From: Carex sylvatica
Taxonomy: Eukaryota > Streptophyta > Magnoliopsida > Poales > Cyperaceae
Assembly (NCBI GenBank): GCA_964058845.1
Contig: CAXKVR010000199.1
Location: 42,995-106,994, forward strand
Reading direction: 5' to 3'
Length of the DNA: 64,000 bases
A program made the position numbers and the translations under genes. Positions 25,726 through 37,240 of this stretch are shown here, one piece after another (within the stretch, counting starts at the first letter, position 1; every line of letters starts with the position of its first letter). The notes beneath the pieces were generated by a model that saw nothing but the letters and a program-made list of their open reading frames with translations, made no database searches and was not told where the DNA came from.

Positions 25726-25871
25726 TTTTGTACTAGTGCGTTAGAAGCATCAACTGTAAAATAAGTAGAAGGGGCTATAAATACTCTTGTATAGTAGATA
25801 GTAATGGATATAAAGAAAAATAGGAAAAAAATACAAATTCTGATAATCTTCTGTCTCTACAAAAACTAACA

Positions 25872-25885
25872 TGGTATCAGAGCGG
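25872..25885 (+). promoter_or_regulatory. Copia primer-binding site
   Basis: TGGTATCAGAGCGG follows the LTR end ...AACA directly. It is complementary to the 3' end of plant initiator methionyl-tRNA, the usual primer of copia reverse transcription. Confidence 0.85.
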
Positions 25886-26084
25886 TTCTGAAAAAACCCG
25901 ATAGCAATATTCAATAACCCGATAAAGCTCCAAGCTTCCGTGTTTTACTAGTAAACCTGGTAACTACAAACCAAATCCGATAATCTGTTCTTGGTATCAG
26001 TTCATATTTATACCAAGAAAAATCATAACAAAAAACCTTTGTGCTCATCATATACCCGAAATTTTCAAAAATCCCCAAAATCCA

Positions 26085-26545
26085 CAACCAAAGGTTATAT
26101 AGATTCATATTTTATGGTTGTTATTGACAAGAGACGGTGTTTGACCGGTTATGTTTTCACTTTGGGTGGATGTGCAATTAGTTGGAAGGCTAATATACAA
26201 TCCACCATTGCCTTATCAATCATAGAAACTGAGTACATGGCGATTATTGAAAGTGTTAAGGAAGCAATATGGCTTCATGGCTTTCATGAAGAAATTTTAT
26301 CACATGGTGATCCAACCACCATCTTTTGTGATAGTCAAAGTGTCATTCATTTTTGCGAAGAACCATATGCATCACAGAAGAATCAAACACATTGATGTGA
26401 AGTATCATTTTATTCGGCAGGTTATCTCGAAGGGTATAGTAGAGATAAAGAAGATTGGCACCGCCGACAATCCAGCCGATATGCTCATCAAGCCTATTCT
26501 GACCTTGAAGTTCAACTACTGTTCAAATTTAATTTTTGTTGATTG
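26085..26545 (+). pseudogene. Copia RNase H fragment
   Basis: The frame reads RRCLTGYVFTLGGCAISWKA, then ETEYMAIIESVKEAIWL, CDSQSVIHF and, after a frameshift near 26390, HIDVKYHFIRQVISKG and TADNPADMLIKP. This is the C-terminal RNase H of Ty1-copia polyproteins. The DxD that normally precedes RRSLTGY is degraded (DSYFMV). Everything from gag to reverse transcriptase is missing, so the element is an internal deletion or a chimera. Confidence 0.85.
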
Positions 26546-26589
26546 TTAGTTTTGTTAGTTTTGTTCTTTATTTGTTTTTCTCTTTTAGA

Positions 26590-26790
26590 TGAGATTTCAG
26601 TCCAAGGCAGAGATTGTTGTATATGTCTCTTATCTCACTATTTGTAATTTCCTATTTCTATAGGGTTATATTTGTAAGTTTTTTATGTATTTGTACAAAA
26701 ACTTTAGATGAAAGAGAGTACACAAAAAATTGCCCCAAATATTTTGGCTGCTGTGGCTGAACATATTCATAATATGATGTAAAAAAATAA
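26590..26790 (+). mobile_element. Polypurine tract and partial 3' LTR of a copia element
   Basis: AAGGCAGAGAT is followed by TGTTGTATATGTCTC, which fits a polypurine tract and LTR start. This LTR start does not resemble the 5' LTR at 19253 (TGTTGAAGAATAG), so the two ends may come from different families. I could not define the right border. Confidence 0.5.
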
Positions 26791-27068
26791 TTTTGCAATG
26801 CGTCTCTCTATCTGAGATGAAAATCTCACACCTTTCTTTTCTGTATTGTAAAAGAAGTTAATTTGCAATATATTTTTTCGTACATGTATATATGTCCCGG
26901 CAATATATATACACAACAGAAAAAAAAGAACGACAAGCTTATTAGCACACACTCAAAAGAAACAACTTAAATAAAAACTGATTCGCAAGAAAACAATCAA
27001 ATACAATAGTTACAAAACTTTGCATCTTCACACAAAACCAAATTTGAATCAGGCTTAATTAATTCACC
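26791..27068. other. 3' flank of the WAK-like gene
   Basis: AT-rich sequence downstream of the stop codon. It probably includes the gene's 3' UTR; no clear polyadenylation signal can be singled out. Confidence 0.4.
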
Positions 27069-30000
27069 TCACCTCGGTGCTCCGGTGCTGATTTCGAGAA
27101 GTGCACTATATTGGGTAGTATTAAAACCAGATGAACTTGATATAGACGGAAATTTGACAAGCGAGCTTTCCATCTGATCTTCTTGATCAATTTGCTGACC
27201 TTTGGAGCTGTTATGGAACCTCACTAACTTCTGTAATTCATCCACAACTTGCTCCATGGTCGGCCTATCATCTCCTTTGGGGCTCAGACACTGTAGAGCA
27301 ATCTCACAAATTTCTTCAAGAACCTTCATAACATTCTCATCGTTAATTACTATTTCCACATCCAACATCTCACGATGCTCATTTTTCCTTGCTTTTGAAA
27401 TAAAAGTTGTAGCCAAGGGCTGCTTTTCCCCGTTTTCATCGATATAAACCGCCTCCTTCCTAGTCAGGAGCTCCAACATTACTACACCAAAGCTATATAC
27501 ATCACTTTTCTTTGTTATTGTCTGAGTGTAAAAGCACTCAGGGTCTACATACCCATGTGAAAAATGGACAAGCTCAACAATTTCATCTACTGGCACAGCA
27601 CTTGAAGCTCCAAAGTCAGACACTTTCGCGGTGAAGTTAGCATCTAGTAGTATATTAGCGGATTTAACATCACCATGGATGATAGATCGGGTGAGAGAAG
27701 AGTGCAGATGATCTAGAGCCACTGCCGAATCCAGAGCAATTTTAAGCCGAGTACCCAAGGAAATTGACATTCTACTGCTCCTTCTATGTAGAAAATAATA
27801 AAGTGTACCATTCGGGACAAATTCATAAACCAACATTGGAATTTTATCCTCTAAACAACAACCCAATAATCTAACTATATTCTTATGGTTTATATCAGAA
27901 AGAAGAATGATTTCATTCACAAATTCTGCTCTATGTGTTTCTTCAACTTCCTTTGCTTTCTTTATGGCCACAACCTGACTATTGTCTAATAATCCCTTGT
28001 ACACATTCCCCTGGCCTCCCCTGCCTAAAACAAGATCATCACTGTAATTATTAGTCGCATTTTCTAGTTGTTTTTTACTGAACACGTGGAGGTGGTTGTC
28101 CATCATCTGATAGTATTTTTCATACTCTTTTTTTTCCTTCATATGCCTTTTATGTTGTAGGTACCAAACCACCAGGAAACATAATCCCAGGATAGCAGCA
28201 ACACCAAGTATAGAACCTGCAAATTTAAACAACAGATTACAAACATGACAAAGGTTGTAACATAAGTATTAATTGTATATTTTATTATCATTACAACTAA
28301 TAACAATAATCACCAAAATAATAGGATTAGAGACAACAATAATAATTATAAAAACAATACAAAAAACAGACATCATAGTTATAATATTATTTAAACTACA
28401 ATAATTTATTTTTTATCTACGAGGGTAGAAGTATTTAACAGTCATCTTTGTCTCTTACCCTCGGCAATAGTTATTTTTTTACCCGCGCATAAAACAAATT
28501 CTTGTAATTATATATTCACTTCATTACTCCGAATTTTGTTTTGGACACTTCATTCCTCCAAATTTTAACATACCACAATAAAAAAATTCTTGTGTGGTTT
28601 CCCTTCAAGCATAACTATTTGTGAAAAAATTACTCCATAGATATGGTTTATAGCATGGTTTTGAAACTCGAAATTAGAATCAGAATTAGATTTTTGACCA
28701 TGAAATCAGAATCGGCCAGAATCAGAAGAATCAGATCGATAACTCGGATGTTTTTGATAGAAGCTTTATTTTGTAGCTAAAAAGTAGAAAAATATTAATA
28801 AAATATACTTTTATTGCCACTAATTATATAATAGGAAAAAATTAATAAAAAGTAGAAAAAAAATAATTAAGACAATATTACACTCAAATAATTAACTAAT
28901 TATAAATATAATACAAACATTACAAATAAAATATACTTTTATTGTCAGAACTTATGTCGAGCTGACTGGATCATCTCATCGTCCATAATAAAGCATGACG
29001 ACTAACTAAATGGAAATTTCGTATATAATTATCAAGCCAAGTAATAAAGCATGACCACATCTACTGAACTTGTCAAATTTCGTATATAACTTTTGAGAAA
29101 AAGTAAAAGAGTGGGTCCCACATGCAAATAAAAAAGGCACTTGTAAATCTATTGAGGATCTCACTCGCCGCTCTCCCTCTTATTTCGTGATTTATTTTTC
29201 ACAAATACTGAACAAAGTGAGGGCCTATCTGTAAAATACTCTTTCTTCTTCTAACAGCGAAAAATTTCCCCCAAATCAGCGAAGCGAAAATATTTCTCCC
29301 AAATCAGCGTTCTTTCTTCTTCGACGGAGACTCGGTCCAACGACAGTTTCTTCGGCAGTTCCTTTGCAACGACAGTTCCTTCGCAAATGCTGAGACTCGG
29401 TCTAGGTCAGTGAGAATCGCTATTTTTTTGCTTGAATCGGCGAGAAGTCGGGTGAAACTCGGATCGGAATCGGCCGATTTTCGGAACCATACTTTATAGA
29501 AAAGCCATGCTGATTGTTTCAATAATTTTAGCTTGCTGTACACAAAATGTGTAGATTATCTATAGAGACTCTGTTCAGTTTAAACAATTTAAAAGCTGAT
29601 CTTTACTCTTCAATGAAAAATAATACTTACCAATAGCCACTCGAGCAGGATGGGAAAATTTCTCTGCATCCTTGGTGCAATTTGCAATTGTGGCATTGCC
29701 ATGTGTGCCTTTCCTGCAATAACACATGTAGCTTCCATTTGTATTTTGACAATTTCCGTAGCAAGGATATATATCCGGAAATTTGCATTCATCAATATCT
29801 GTTCAGCACCAACCAGAGTACAAATTAAAAAACGACTTTAATTGACAAGATTAATTGGAATAACTACTGACATATAACTTCTACAAGCTTAATTTAACAT
29901 GCTTTTTTAAACTCTAAACAAAGTACCCTCAAAGGCAAAAGAACAAAGGAAAAGGTAGTTTGAGCTTCATATGAGTTAATATGGTTAGTATGGTAGGCAA

Positions 30001-31047
30001 TACCAAAAAAAAGATCACAATCAAAGTCTCTGGGCTGAGCTATATCATTATACTGATTTCAACAATGATATATGATTATACAGATATGGACAAGCATATA
30101 CAAATACAGGTATACGGCTGACATGATCTATCCATAGTAAGTTAATTACCTGTGCATCCATTAGGGATATAGGGATTGCCCTCGTATCCTTGCAAGCATT
30201 TGCAGATGTATCCCTGACCATTGGTAGTGTTATCACATGCACTGTAATTGCTTTGACAAGCCGGTTTAGTGCTGCTCTCTTTATTGGATGCAAGGCATGT
30301 GCCGTTTTCTCGGATAGCCCAGTCAAGTACAAGTGGCACCATTTTCTGATTCTTCTCAAAGAATATGGACCCTTGTAGGTCCTCGACAGTGAAGTTGTAC
30401 CAGTCTTCCTGCACCAGTGCAGCGTAACTGCATGGGTTGAACTTCCAGGCTTTGTTTCTGTTGAAACCCCAGTCCACTTCATAGTAGCTGAGCCCATCTG
30501 GTATGGCTGTCTGGCAACAACCGAAACCATTGCATGGACCACTGTCACCTGTTGTGCTATTGAGGCTATCACAGAAAGTTGCACAGCCCGATGTGTAAGA
30601 ACGGTTACCTTGGTTGCCAGAAATATATGCGAAGGTGTAGCAGCCAATTACAGTGAATTTGTTGCGTCTGAAGGAGAAGAGAAATGGTGTTCCGATCTCA
30701 ATATTCGGATTAGAATAATTCATGTGGTTCGTTTCCGTCTCGTTCTTGTAGCAGTCATAGCCAATGTAATTTAGGACTCGTGCTTCAGCATTAGTTATGT
30801 TGATGTCTAACACCTCGATGTTTTCACCCCAGATTGCTTTCGGGGGATTAAAGGAGTTGTTGCACGCAAGATTGAATCCATCCCGGTAACAGCCAGGAAG
30901 GGTGCCAAATGGGTAGGATATGGTGACGTTCCCGCATTTGTCTGGGCAACCGGGCAATGCTGAGGCGACTGCGGTAGTTGGCAAGATTAATAAGCATATC
31001 AATGCTAGGTAGAGGAAGAACTGCACTTTAATCAGAGGAAAGGCCAT
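27069..31047 (-). CDS. WAKL: WAK-like receptor kinase, three exons, 737 aa
   Basis: Exons are 30150-31047, 29631-29798 and 27069-28216; introns are GT-AG and phases join cleanly (2214 nt including the stop). Exon 1 encodes a signal peptide, the cysteine-rich galacturonan-binding domain (CPDKCGNVTISYPFGTLPGC) and a WAK-associated C-terminal region with NGFGCCQTAIP. Exon 2 gives a calcium-binding EGF-like module (DIDECKFPDIYPCYGNC). Exon 3 has a transmembrane helix (about residues 356-376) and a kinase with GRGGQGNVYKG, VAIKKAKE, HGDVKSANILLD and DFGAS. The catalytic loop has HGD, not HRD, as in many WAK-like kinases (non-RD class). Products sit in the plasma membrane, bind cell-wall pectins and act in defence or growth signalling. 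I chose ATG 31047 because the signal peptide starts there; ATG 31071 is in frame. The gene appears intact. Confidence 0.93.
28654..29491. mobile_element. Small hAT-like element in intron 2 of the WAK-like gene
   Basis: The ends are inverted and imperfect (CATGGTTTTGAAACTCG at left; TATGGTTCCGAAAATCG read inward from the right). They are flanked by GTTTATAG (28646-28653) and CTTTATAG (29492-29499), a 7-of-8 match to an 8-bp target duplication. The 838-bp interior carries repeated AATCAGAATCGG-like words, two related ~95-bp stretches around 28980-29090, and no transposase. It does not disturb the splice sites. Confidence 0.6.
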
Positions 31048-31122
31048 AAGTTCTCTGGTTCTCACACACACGAAGGGTTAGTAACTTGGCAATAAATGTT
31101 GATGAATGTCTTCTGTCTAGGC

Positions 31123-31130
31123 TATCTATA
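31123..31130 (-). promoter_or_regulatory. Probable TATA box of the WAK-like gene
   Basis: The minus strand reads TATAGATA about 76 bp upstream of the ATG, in a block also conserved upstream of the WAK pseudogene. The role is inferred from motif and position. Confidence 0.45.
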
Positions 31131-31179
31131 TGGGTTCTAACACGTTGACACTTAAGATAATTAATTATTATTTTTTAAT

Positions 31180-31345
31180 TAAAGGCGTCAGCAGAATTAG
31201 TCATGGAGAATGCTTCATGGAGACTCTTAAAAGTCATATAACCCGTTGCTATCTCTGATTATGTCTGTTATATTTTGTCATATCTTGTTTACACTTGACT
31301 AAGCCTCCAGAGGGAGCTTTACAGCAACAAAACAAGCGCACCTTA
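31180..31345 (-). promoter_or_regulatory. Upstream module of the WAK-like gene
   Basis: Contains CGTCAGCAGAATTAGTCATG, CTTAAAAGTCATATAACC, CACTTGACTAAGCCTCCAGA and AGCAACAAAACAAGCGC. This is the copy adjoining an intact gene. It includes TTGACT, a WRKY-type W-box core, and lies 130-300 bp upstream of the ATG. The same module is scattered at six or so other places in the window. Confidence 0.55.
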
Positions 31346-31370
31346 ACTAATCAGTACAGTAACTTGTTAG

Positions 31371-31680
31371 TTAATAGGGTACGTTTGGATTGAGATGGAT
31401 GAGTCATCCATCTTTATAAAAATCATTCAAACGTATTTATAATAGGGTATGTTTGGATTGAGAGTGAGATTAGTGAGAATAGCGTGATAACTCTGATTTG
31501 GAATAGCTGCTAACTCAACATTTCAATGGTTAGCGGAATAGCGGCTAACTCGAGCTAACCCGAGCATTGAGAAAAGCTATTTTTTCACCCAAAAGTGGAA
31601 TAGTCGCTAACCCGAATTTCGAATAGTTGCTAACCCAACTAATCCTGGTATTCCTTGGCACCAAATGGCTATAGATTTTT
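31371..31680. mobile_element. MITE-like insertion(s) upstream of the WAK-like gene
   Basis: Two starts of the type AGGGTAYGTTTGGATTGAG (31375 and 31443) are followed by repeated GCTAACCCGA/GCTAACTCGAG words, and the right end reads inward GCCATTTGGTGCCAAGG. The stretch interrupts homology between this upstream region and that of the WAK pseudogene, which resumes near 31720 (GAATAATGACATAATTTA). Class and exact ends are uncertain. Confidence 0.45.
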
Positions 31681-32224
31681 TATTTATTTTTTATCTAATG
31701 GCTCGCTTTAGGTTGAATAATGACATAATTTAATATATTAATGATATATTTCTACTGAAATGGAGGAAGAATATAATAAAAAACTAAACTTCCACTAAAA
31801 AGAACAAAGAACAAAGATGGTCTTATATGTATAATTAATTATTAACTACATTAAAATCTTTGGTTTTCTATTTCTTCTTCAATTGCATTCCATTTGTGCA
31901 AACAAAGAGATAATTAGGCACACCGTTTTGAAATTGTTTCTCATATTGCCGGTTATTGCTGATTGCCCCTAGATTATTATGCTGGGTTATACATTAACCT
32001 ACCGAACAAAAATCTCAATCAGGATGGACATTTTCTAAGTAATTAATTATTCGTTATATGAAATATTGAACTTTATTAGTTTATTTTTACTTTTTCAAAT
32101 TAATTATAATATTTCATTGTAGTCTTCTTAAATAATTTGTAAGTTTTAAATCATATTGTGCCAAAATTCAAATGGACCACGTAATATAGCATATATCTAT
32201 TACCACAAAATGTGTTTTTTATTA

Positions 32225-32600
32225 TATTTAGTTGTAAATGTCAAGTGGGAATGCATCAGGCAGAATCTTATAAGTCATATAATCAGAAGACCTCCAAGCA
32301 ATCTCAAATCAAATATTACAAATATTGTAGAAACTACAAATCAGTTCCAAAGTTCAATCTCAAGCATTGGAGTCTCCCCTTGTCCACCTCATATATATAG
32401 TTTCTACTGTAATAGGACCTGTAAAATTAATTTGTAACATCAAATGGCAGCAAAAGTATAGGTTTTAAGAAAGATTCATTACTTTTATTTTACCACTAAA
32501 AGTAGCTTAAGGTATATTATTTGACAATATAATTGCACTTGGCTAAGCATCCAGAGGGAGTTCTATAGCAACAAAACATGTGCTCATTATAGCACTCGGC
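32225..32600 (-). repeat. WAK upstream module, split copy
   Basis: The left half (TCAAGTGGGAATGCATCAGG, CTTATAAGTCATATAATCAG) and the right half (CACTTGGCTAAGCATCCAGA, AGCAACAAAACATGTGCTCAT) lie about 250 bp apart, separated by unrelated sequence at 32290-32530. No WAK exon is nearby. Confidence 0.55.
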
Positions 32601-33929
32601 TTGGGACTAATTAACTGATGAACTATGACAACTACATGTCACACCGACACTATAGGTACGCAAAATTGGCCCCATTGTCGACCGAATTACGAGATCCCAA
32701 TTCAAATAATTTTCCAGTTTCATTACCCCGGGCCTAAAGCTGTTGAAAAGTTGACGAAGTCAATTAATATCCGGTGGCCCATATATTTAAAATTGAGAAT
32801 TAGAGATACAAATATAAATATGGTTTAGGTTCATACATATACATCAATCATGCCAAAATCCTTAGTACGTATTTTGATGTATTCAAATTAATTGGATGGG
32901 TCAATTAAATGTGGAAATAGTATTGATCTTCATCCATTTAATTAATTATGTACAAACTATTCGCATTGAATAAAAAATATCCACACTCTGTTATAAAATT
33001 GGAAATGGCATAACGTTTATCATGTTTTCATATATAACCTTCTAAAAATATCCATTGCATGTAATTTAGTGGTACGTAGCTATCATAAGTTCATTCATAA
33101 CCTTCTAAAAATATCCATCGCATGTAAAAGAAATGCTAGATTAATCTTAAAATTATAAAAAAGTACAAACATTACATTTTGCACATAAATCCAAAATCAT
33201 CTTAATTTAAAATAAAAGAATATATATATTTTCTTAATTCGATTCTCAATTAGATATGAAGTTAATTAAATGGTTCATGTGAAAATTACTATAATAATAA
33301 TACTTACAAAAATTACTATACATTCGTAGTTTAATTTTCAATGAATAAAACATATACGCATCTAGAGGTCGTGGTTCTTTTAGTTTCAATTAAATTTTAA
33401 ATGATAGAAGTCCTCAAATTGTTAAATATTTTTGTCATAAACACCTTCTCGCGGCAAGCCCCTTTGATATGATCAGTACATTGATTACCATACTGCATTT
33501 AATTCTCGAACTTTTTTACGCAAAAAAATATATAAGACAAAGGATTTAGTAAAGCTTATTTTTAAAAAATTTCACGTTCAACAAATTTTGAATTAAAAAT
33601 GAATATTTTTGTCCATCTAAAAAGTTTTACTAATGAAAAATAACTTGATGAGCCAGCATAAATCTCCTTAGAGATGTACAAGACAATTCTATGTTTTGAA
33701 GTTTGTTTAGCACCATTCATATCGACATGCATATGATCCCTCTTATAATGAAAACTTAGAAAGTAGATAGATTTCGAAAAAAATAAATTGAATATTTTTT
33801 AAATTTAAAATATCAGACCTTCAATCTCTGAAATTGGAGTGGTGGAATAAGATCGAATTTGGTCTGATGTTATTTTAAAGCAGTTGTCTGAAAGGCATCA
33901 ATTAATGTAAACAAATTAACAGTTCGTAT
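32601..33929. other. AT-rich intergenic spacer
   Basis: I see no supported gene. A short direct repeat (AACCTTCTAAAAATATCCAT) occurs near 33041 and 33101. Confidence 0.5.
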
Positions 33930-33941
33930 GAATCAAGTGCA
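33930..33941. repeat. Target-site duplication of the LINE (left)
   Basis: GAATCAAGTGCA, repeated exactly at 41457-41468 after the A-rich tail. A 12-bp duplication of variable-length type is expected for LINE integration. Confidence 0.85.
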
Positions 33942-33987
33942 CACATCGACTCATATGGGATCAATACCGCGGAGGCTCGACATGAAA

Positions 33988-35420
33988 CATAATGGAACGG
34001 GAAGGTGGGAACAAAAAATGGCAGGAGGCAAGGCGACTGAAGGAGAATGGCAGGAGGTCCCAAGGCGGCGCCCCGATCCGGTGAACTGGTGGCCATCCAC
34101 CGACTCTTCCCCAACACCACCCACTTCTCAACCTTACATCCCCTACGCCAAGCCCACCTATGCTCAGGTGCTCCAACAGGCTGTCAAACCACCAACCACT
34201 CAACCTTCACAACCTTCTTCACCACCAACTTCACAACCTTCTTCCTCGACATCCTCCACAACCAGCATTTTCTATGTCTCTCCTCATAGCCCATCCTGTC
34301 TATGCTTTCCACCATCCCACACCTTCTCGGAGTGGAAAGAACGCTGCTTCTGATGCTGCCGTACTGGACACTCGGCTGCCAAGTGCAAGAACTCAAAGCG
34401 TTGTGGCAAGTGTTGGTCCTTCGGCCACATAGGATCCAGATGCACCCAAGAGATAGTAGCTCCTCCCAAACCTAATCCTCAGATTAGAGCACCAGCCTTA
34501 TAGACACAGAGATGTGAACCAGACTTTGAGGTGCTGCTTAATTGTTCATACCCATACAGAGCTCCGGAGATGTCGGAAGAATGACCTCTGAGTCTCCATT
34601 GCTTTCTAGAGGGAGACTCGGAGTACTTTGCTGAACTTGAAAGGCTTCAACAGGCAGTGGTTTTACACACAAAAGGATTCCAATGGGAACTCCAAGTAGA
34701 TAATGTGGTTCACTTTGCTTGCAGAACTAAGTTGGTGAAGGAGGAGGACATAAAAGTCTCGAAGATGAGTGGATCAAGGTTCCTTATTATCCTGCTTGAG
34801 GGATTAGACCCAAAAACATTCATCAACGCGACTCCTCCGGATCTGTGGGAGGAAGGATTCACATTACAGCGGTGGAGTCCGTTAGATGATGCGGCCATTA
34901 GCATCCCGGCTTATAAGGTTCTCCTTAGGCTAGTTGGCTTACCACCACACCTTCGTAGAGAGAGATATATCCGGTCTGCAGTGGCAAGATTTGGAGTGTT
35001 TCTTGGGTCACTTGAACCGGAAAATCCATCATCCTTGGCCTCTTGGCAGGTTGCCGTAGGGGTGGACGACCTTATCTTAGTTCCTCCACAATTAGTGGTC
35101 CATATCGGAGGAATGATGTATTATGCTCAAACATATACAGAAGCATGACACCGTGCCCCCATCTACATGGCTGAGGAGATGCCGAAGCATCCAAAGGTTT
35201 ACACATGACCACAATCACCCCCTCCATCACCACCGTCCTCTGATGATGGAACTATGATGGATGACATGGAGCTCATTCCGATGAGCACCCAGGTTCTCCG
35301 GGATGTGTGTAGGGGACGCACGGCAGAATCCTTGTCGCCAGAGTTGCGACAATTTGCCACCATGGAAGTGATAGATATGCAGGATCCATGCAAAAATCCA
35401 TAAGATTCTACCACAAACAA
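33988..35420 (+). pseudogene. LINE ORF1 (nucleic-acid-binding protein), broken
   Basis: A proline-rich start (about 33988-34330) is followed by two CCHC knuckles at 34340-34443 (CCRTGHSAAKC and CGKCWSFGHIGSRC); a TGA stop lies inside the first. 34657-35148 encodes a DUF4283-like domain ending LVPPQLVVHIGGMMYYAQTY. The part after 35150 continues in pieces. The protein normally coats the LINE RNA. Confidence 0.7.
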
Positions 35421-35519
35421 TCAGCTGCTTTAGAATCAGGGTACACTGATTACGACTGACAATCATCAGGCCAGCACACAAGTTCTGTCGGATCAAGTTG
35501 AAGGGATTTCATGTGTATG

Positions 35520-37240
35520 CCCATATGGTGAGAAATTAAAATTTTCCAATCACCAAAAGGCTCAATACACGAAGGACCTCAATTTTATGACAATAGCAAG
35601 CAAAAATTTCTTTTAGGCATTTAAACAAACACATCATGTGCATTAAATAGAACAAATACCTTTCATCTATTCTATTGCAAGAGAAATGAGAGATCTTTTA
35701 CCTAAAGAGATAGCCAAATCTCTTGATTAGAGGAAAGTCAATTTTCCTTCTAGATCTCTTGAAAACCACATCTTCGATTGAAGCGCCTCTCCACCTCTTG
35801 GTTCACCTTGAACCTAAACAACAAACTAGCACATCTCTTAGATAAATGGATGTGAAATTTAGATCTTAGATCCAACCACCAAGCAAGAAGAGATGAGAGA
35901 TGAGAGCCTCCCTTCAAAGTTTTGGCCAAGGAGAAAGGAAAAACGTGGCTGCTCAAAGGGGCTGATTTTGGCTAGGGTATATGGCAGAAAATTAGCTTAT
36001 TTTTCTCTCAAATGAGCCCCCTTAAATAGGCAAGGGTTAGGGCAACCCTTTGTGTAAGGTTTGAATTAATTATACAAATGTCACTAGCTTTGTTTAGTCA
36101 TCTCATGCTCTCTTTAATCTCATATTATTGTTGGTTCAATAAATTAATTTATGAATAAATAATATTAGTCATATTATTCTATTATGTGGTGTCTCTATTA
36201 TTCTTATAATGCATTAAAATATTATACCAAATAATATTCGCATAATTTTTCACAAATTTATTTATGTTCTAAGCATGTCATATTTTGACATTTTATTTTA
36301 GTATTTTATCTCATGTATTTTATCTCATATATATCATCATAAAATATAAAATACTTGTTGTTTCTCTTCAATTGATGTGACCGTATAGAGGATCCATGTC
36401 GTGTTGGCAATAATATAAAACTTTATATTATTGACTATAAAAGGTTCTATCATTACATTATAGTTATCCAGACGACATAGTAATCAGTTACTCGATCCAC
36501 TAATTTTCGTGTCTATTCTTGTCTCATGATATTATGAACAGTGTTCAAAATAGGATCGTGTCATTCCTGCACTATATTCATTTTCTTGGTCTCTCAAGTA
36601 AATTATAATTATAACTACATCAGTTATATTGCATGCGATATAATTCGACTTTACGAAGGGGCCTAGTAATATCATAACTCAAATTGAGGGACAATGATAA
36701 TATTAACATATAGATTTCTCCCGCACAAGTTGTACACAATGAACTACTATTTTATTTCTACGATAATATAGTATTTAAATAGCAATCACATTATATACTT
36801 ATCATGTAAAAAACCTACACATCTCATATCTAAGATTCTAAAGACACAATGGAAATATTAATGACACAAAACACAATCCATATAATGTTCGATTCATTTA
36901 GGTCATGTTCAATATATAAAATACACATTTTATATATTCATGTAATTAAATGATAATCCTTTATCAATATTTATAGAACTTCAATGTACTTTAACCTACA
37001 TGACTATTTTTCTCGGTAATTAATGTTCTTTCTTAATTACCATGATCGCGAACTTATTTAGTGGTTAAATATTTGTCATCTTAGGAGTTCTATGATTCAA
37101 GACCAAGAGCATCTTCTTGAATACTTCCAAAGATATAACATATAAATCTCAAGGAACAAGAATAATAACATTCGTAATAAAATCATGAACAACACATAAA
37201 TTATTATTAAAACATAACTTTCAAAATACACATCGATCCT
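35520..37240. mobile_element. Possible solo LTR or other insertion within the LINE
   Basis: Low-GC sequence without LINE-like frames interrupts the ORF1-ORF2 linker; proline-rich or basic coding-type sequence resumes at about 37250-37920. It has LTR-like character but I could not define TG...CA borders or a target duplication, so the class is uncertain. Confidence 0.35.

Larger units (their letters stand above)
19341..25738. mobile_element. CACTA-1: non-autonomous CACTA (En/Spm) element with captured gene exons
   Basis: Both ends carry the TIR CACTAGTACAAAAAA (left at 19341; right, inverted, ending at 25738), and CGT is duplicated at 19338-19340 and 25739-25741, the 3-bp duplication expected for CACTA elements. 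Long arrays of CAACACTGACTGTTTTT and its complement lie inside both ends. It encodes no TNP2 or TNP1. Its left 2.5 kb is homologous, inverted, to the right end of CACTA-2 (for example 20720-21830 against 59500-60530), and its right end matches the left end of CACTA-2 (GAGGCTAGCC and ATCATGCC words). It is therefore a deletion derivative of the same family, in opposite orientation, with foreign exons in the middle. Confidence 0.93.
19338..25741. repeat. CGT target-site duplication of CACTA-1
   Basis: CGT at 19338-19340 and 25739-25741 directly abut the two TIRs. Rejoining them restores an uninterrupted LTR sequence (GTTACCGTTAGAAGC), which independently supports the borders. Confidence 0.9.
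19253..25871 (+). mobile_element. Copia 5' LTR interrupted by CACTA-1
   Basis: The left piece (19253-19340) begins TGTTGAAGAATAG. The right piece (25739-25871) ends AAAAACTAACA and is followed at once by TGGTATCAGAGCGG, the classic primer-binding site complementary to initiator tRNA-Met. Removing CACTA-1 and one copy of its CGT target duplication leaves a continuous LTR of about 218 bp. It is preceded by ATTAG, a possible 5-bp target duplication whose partner I could not place. Confidence 0.75.
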
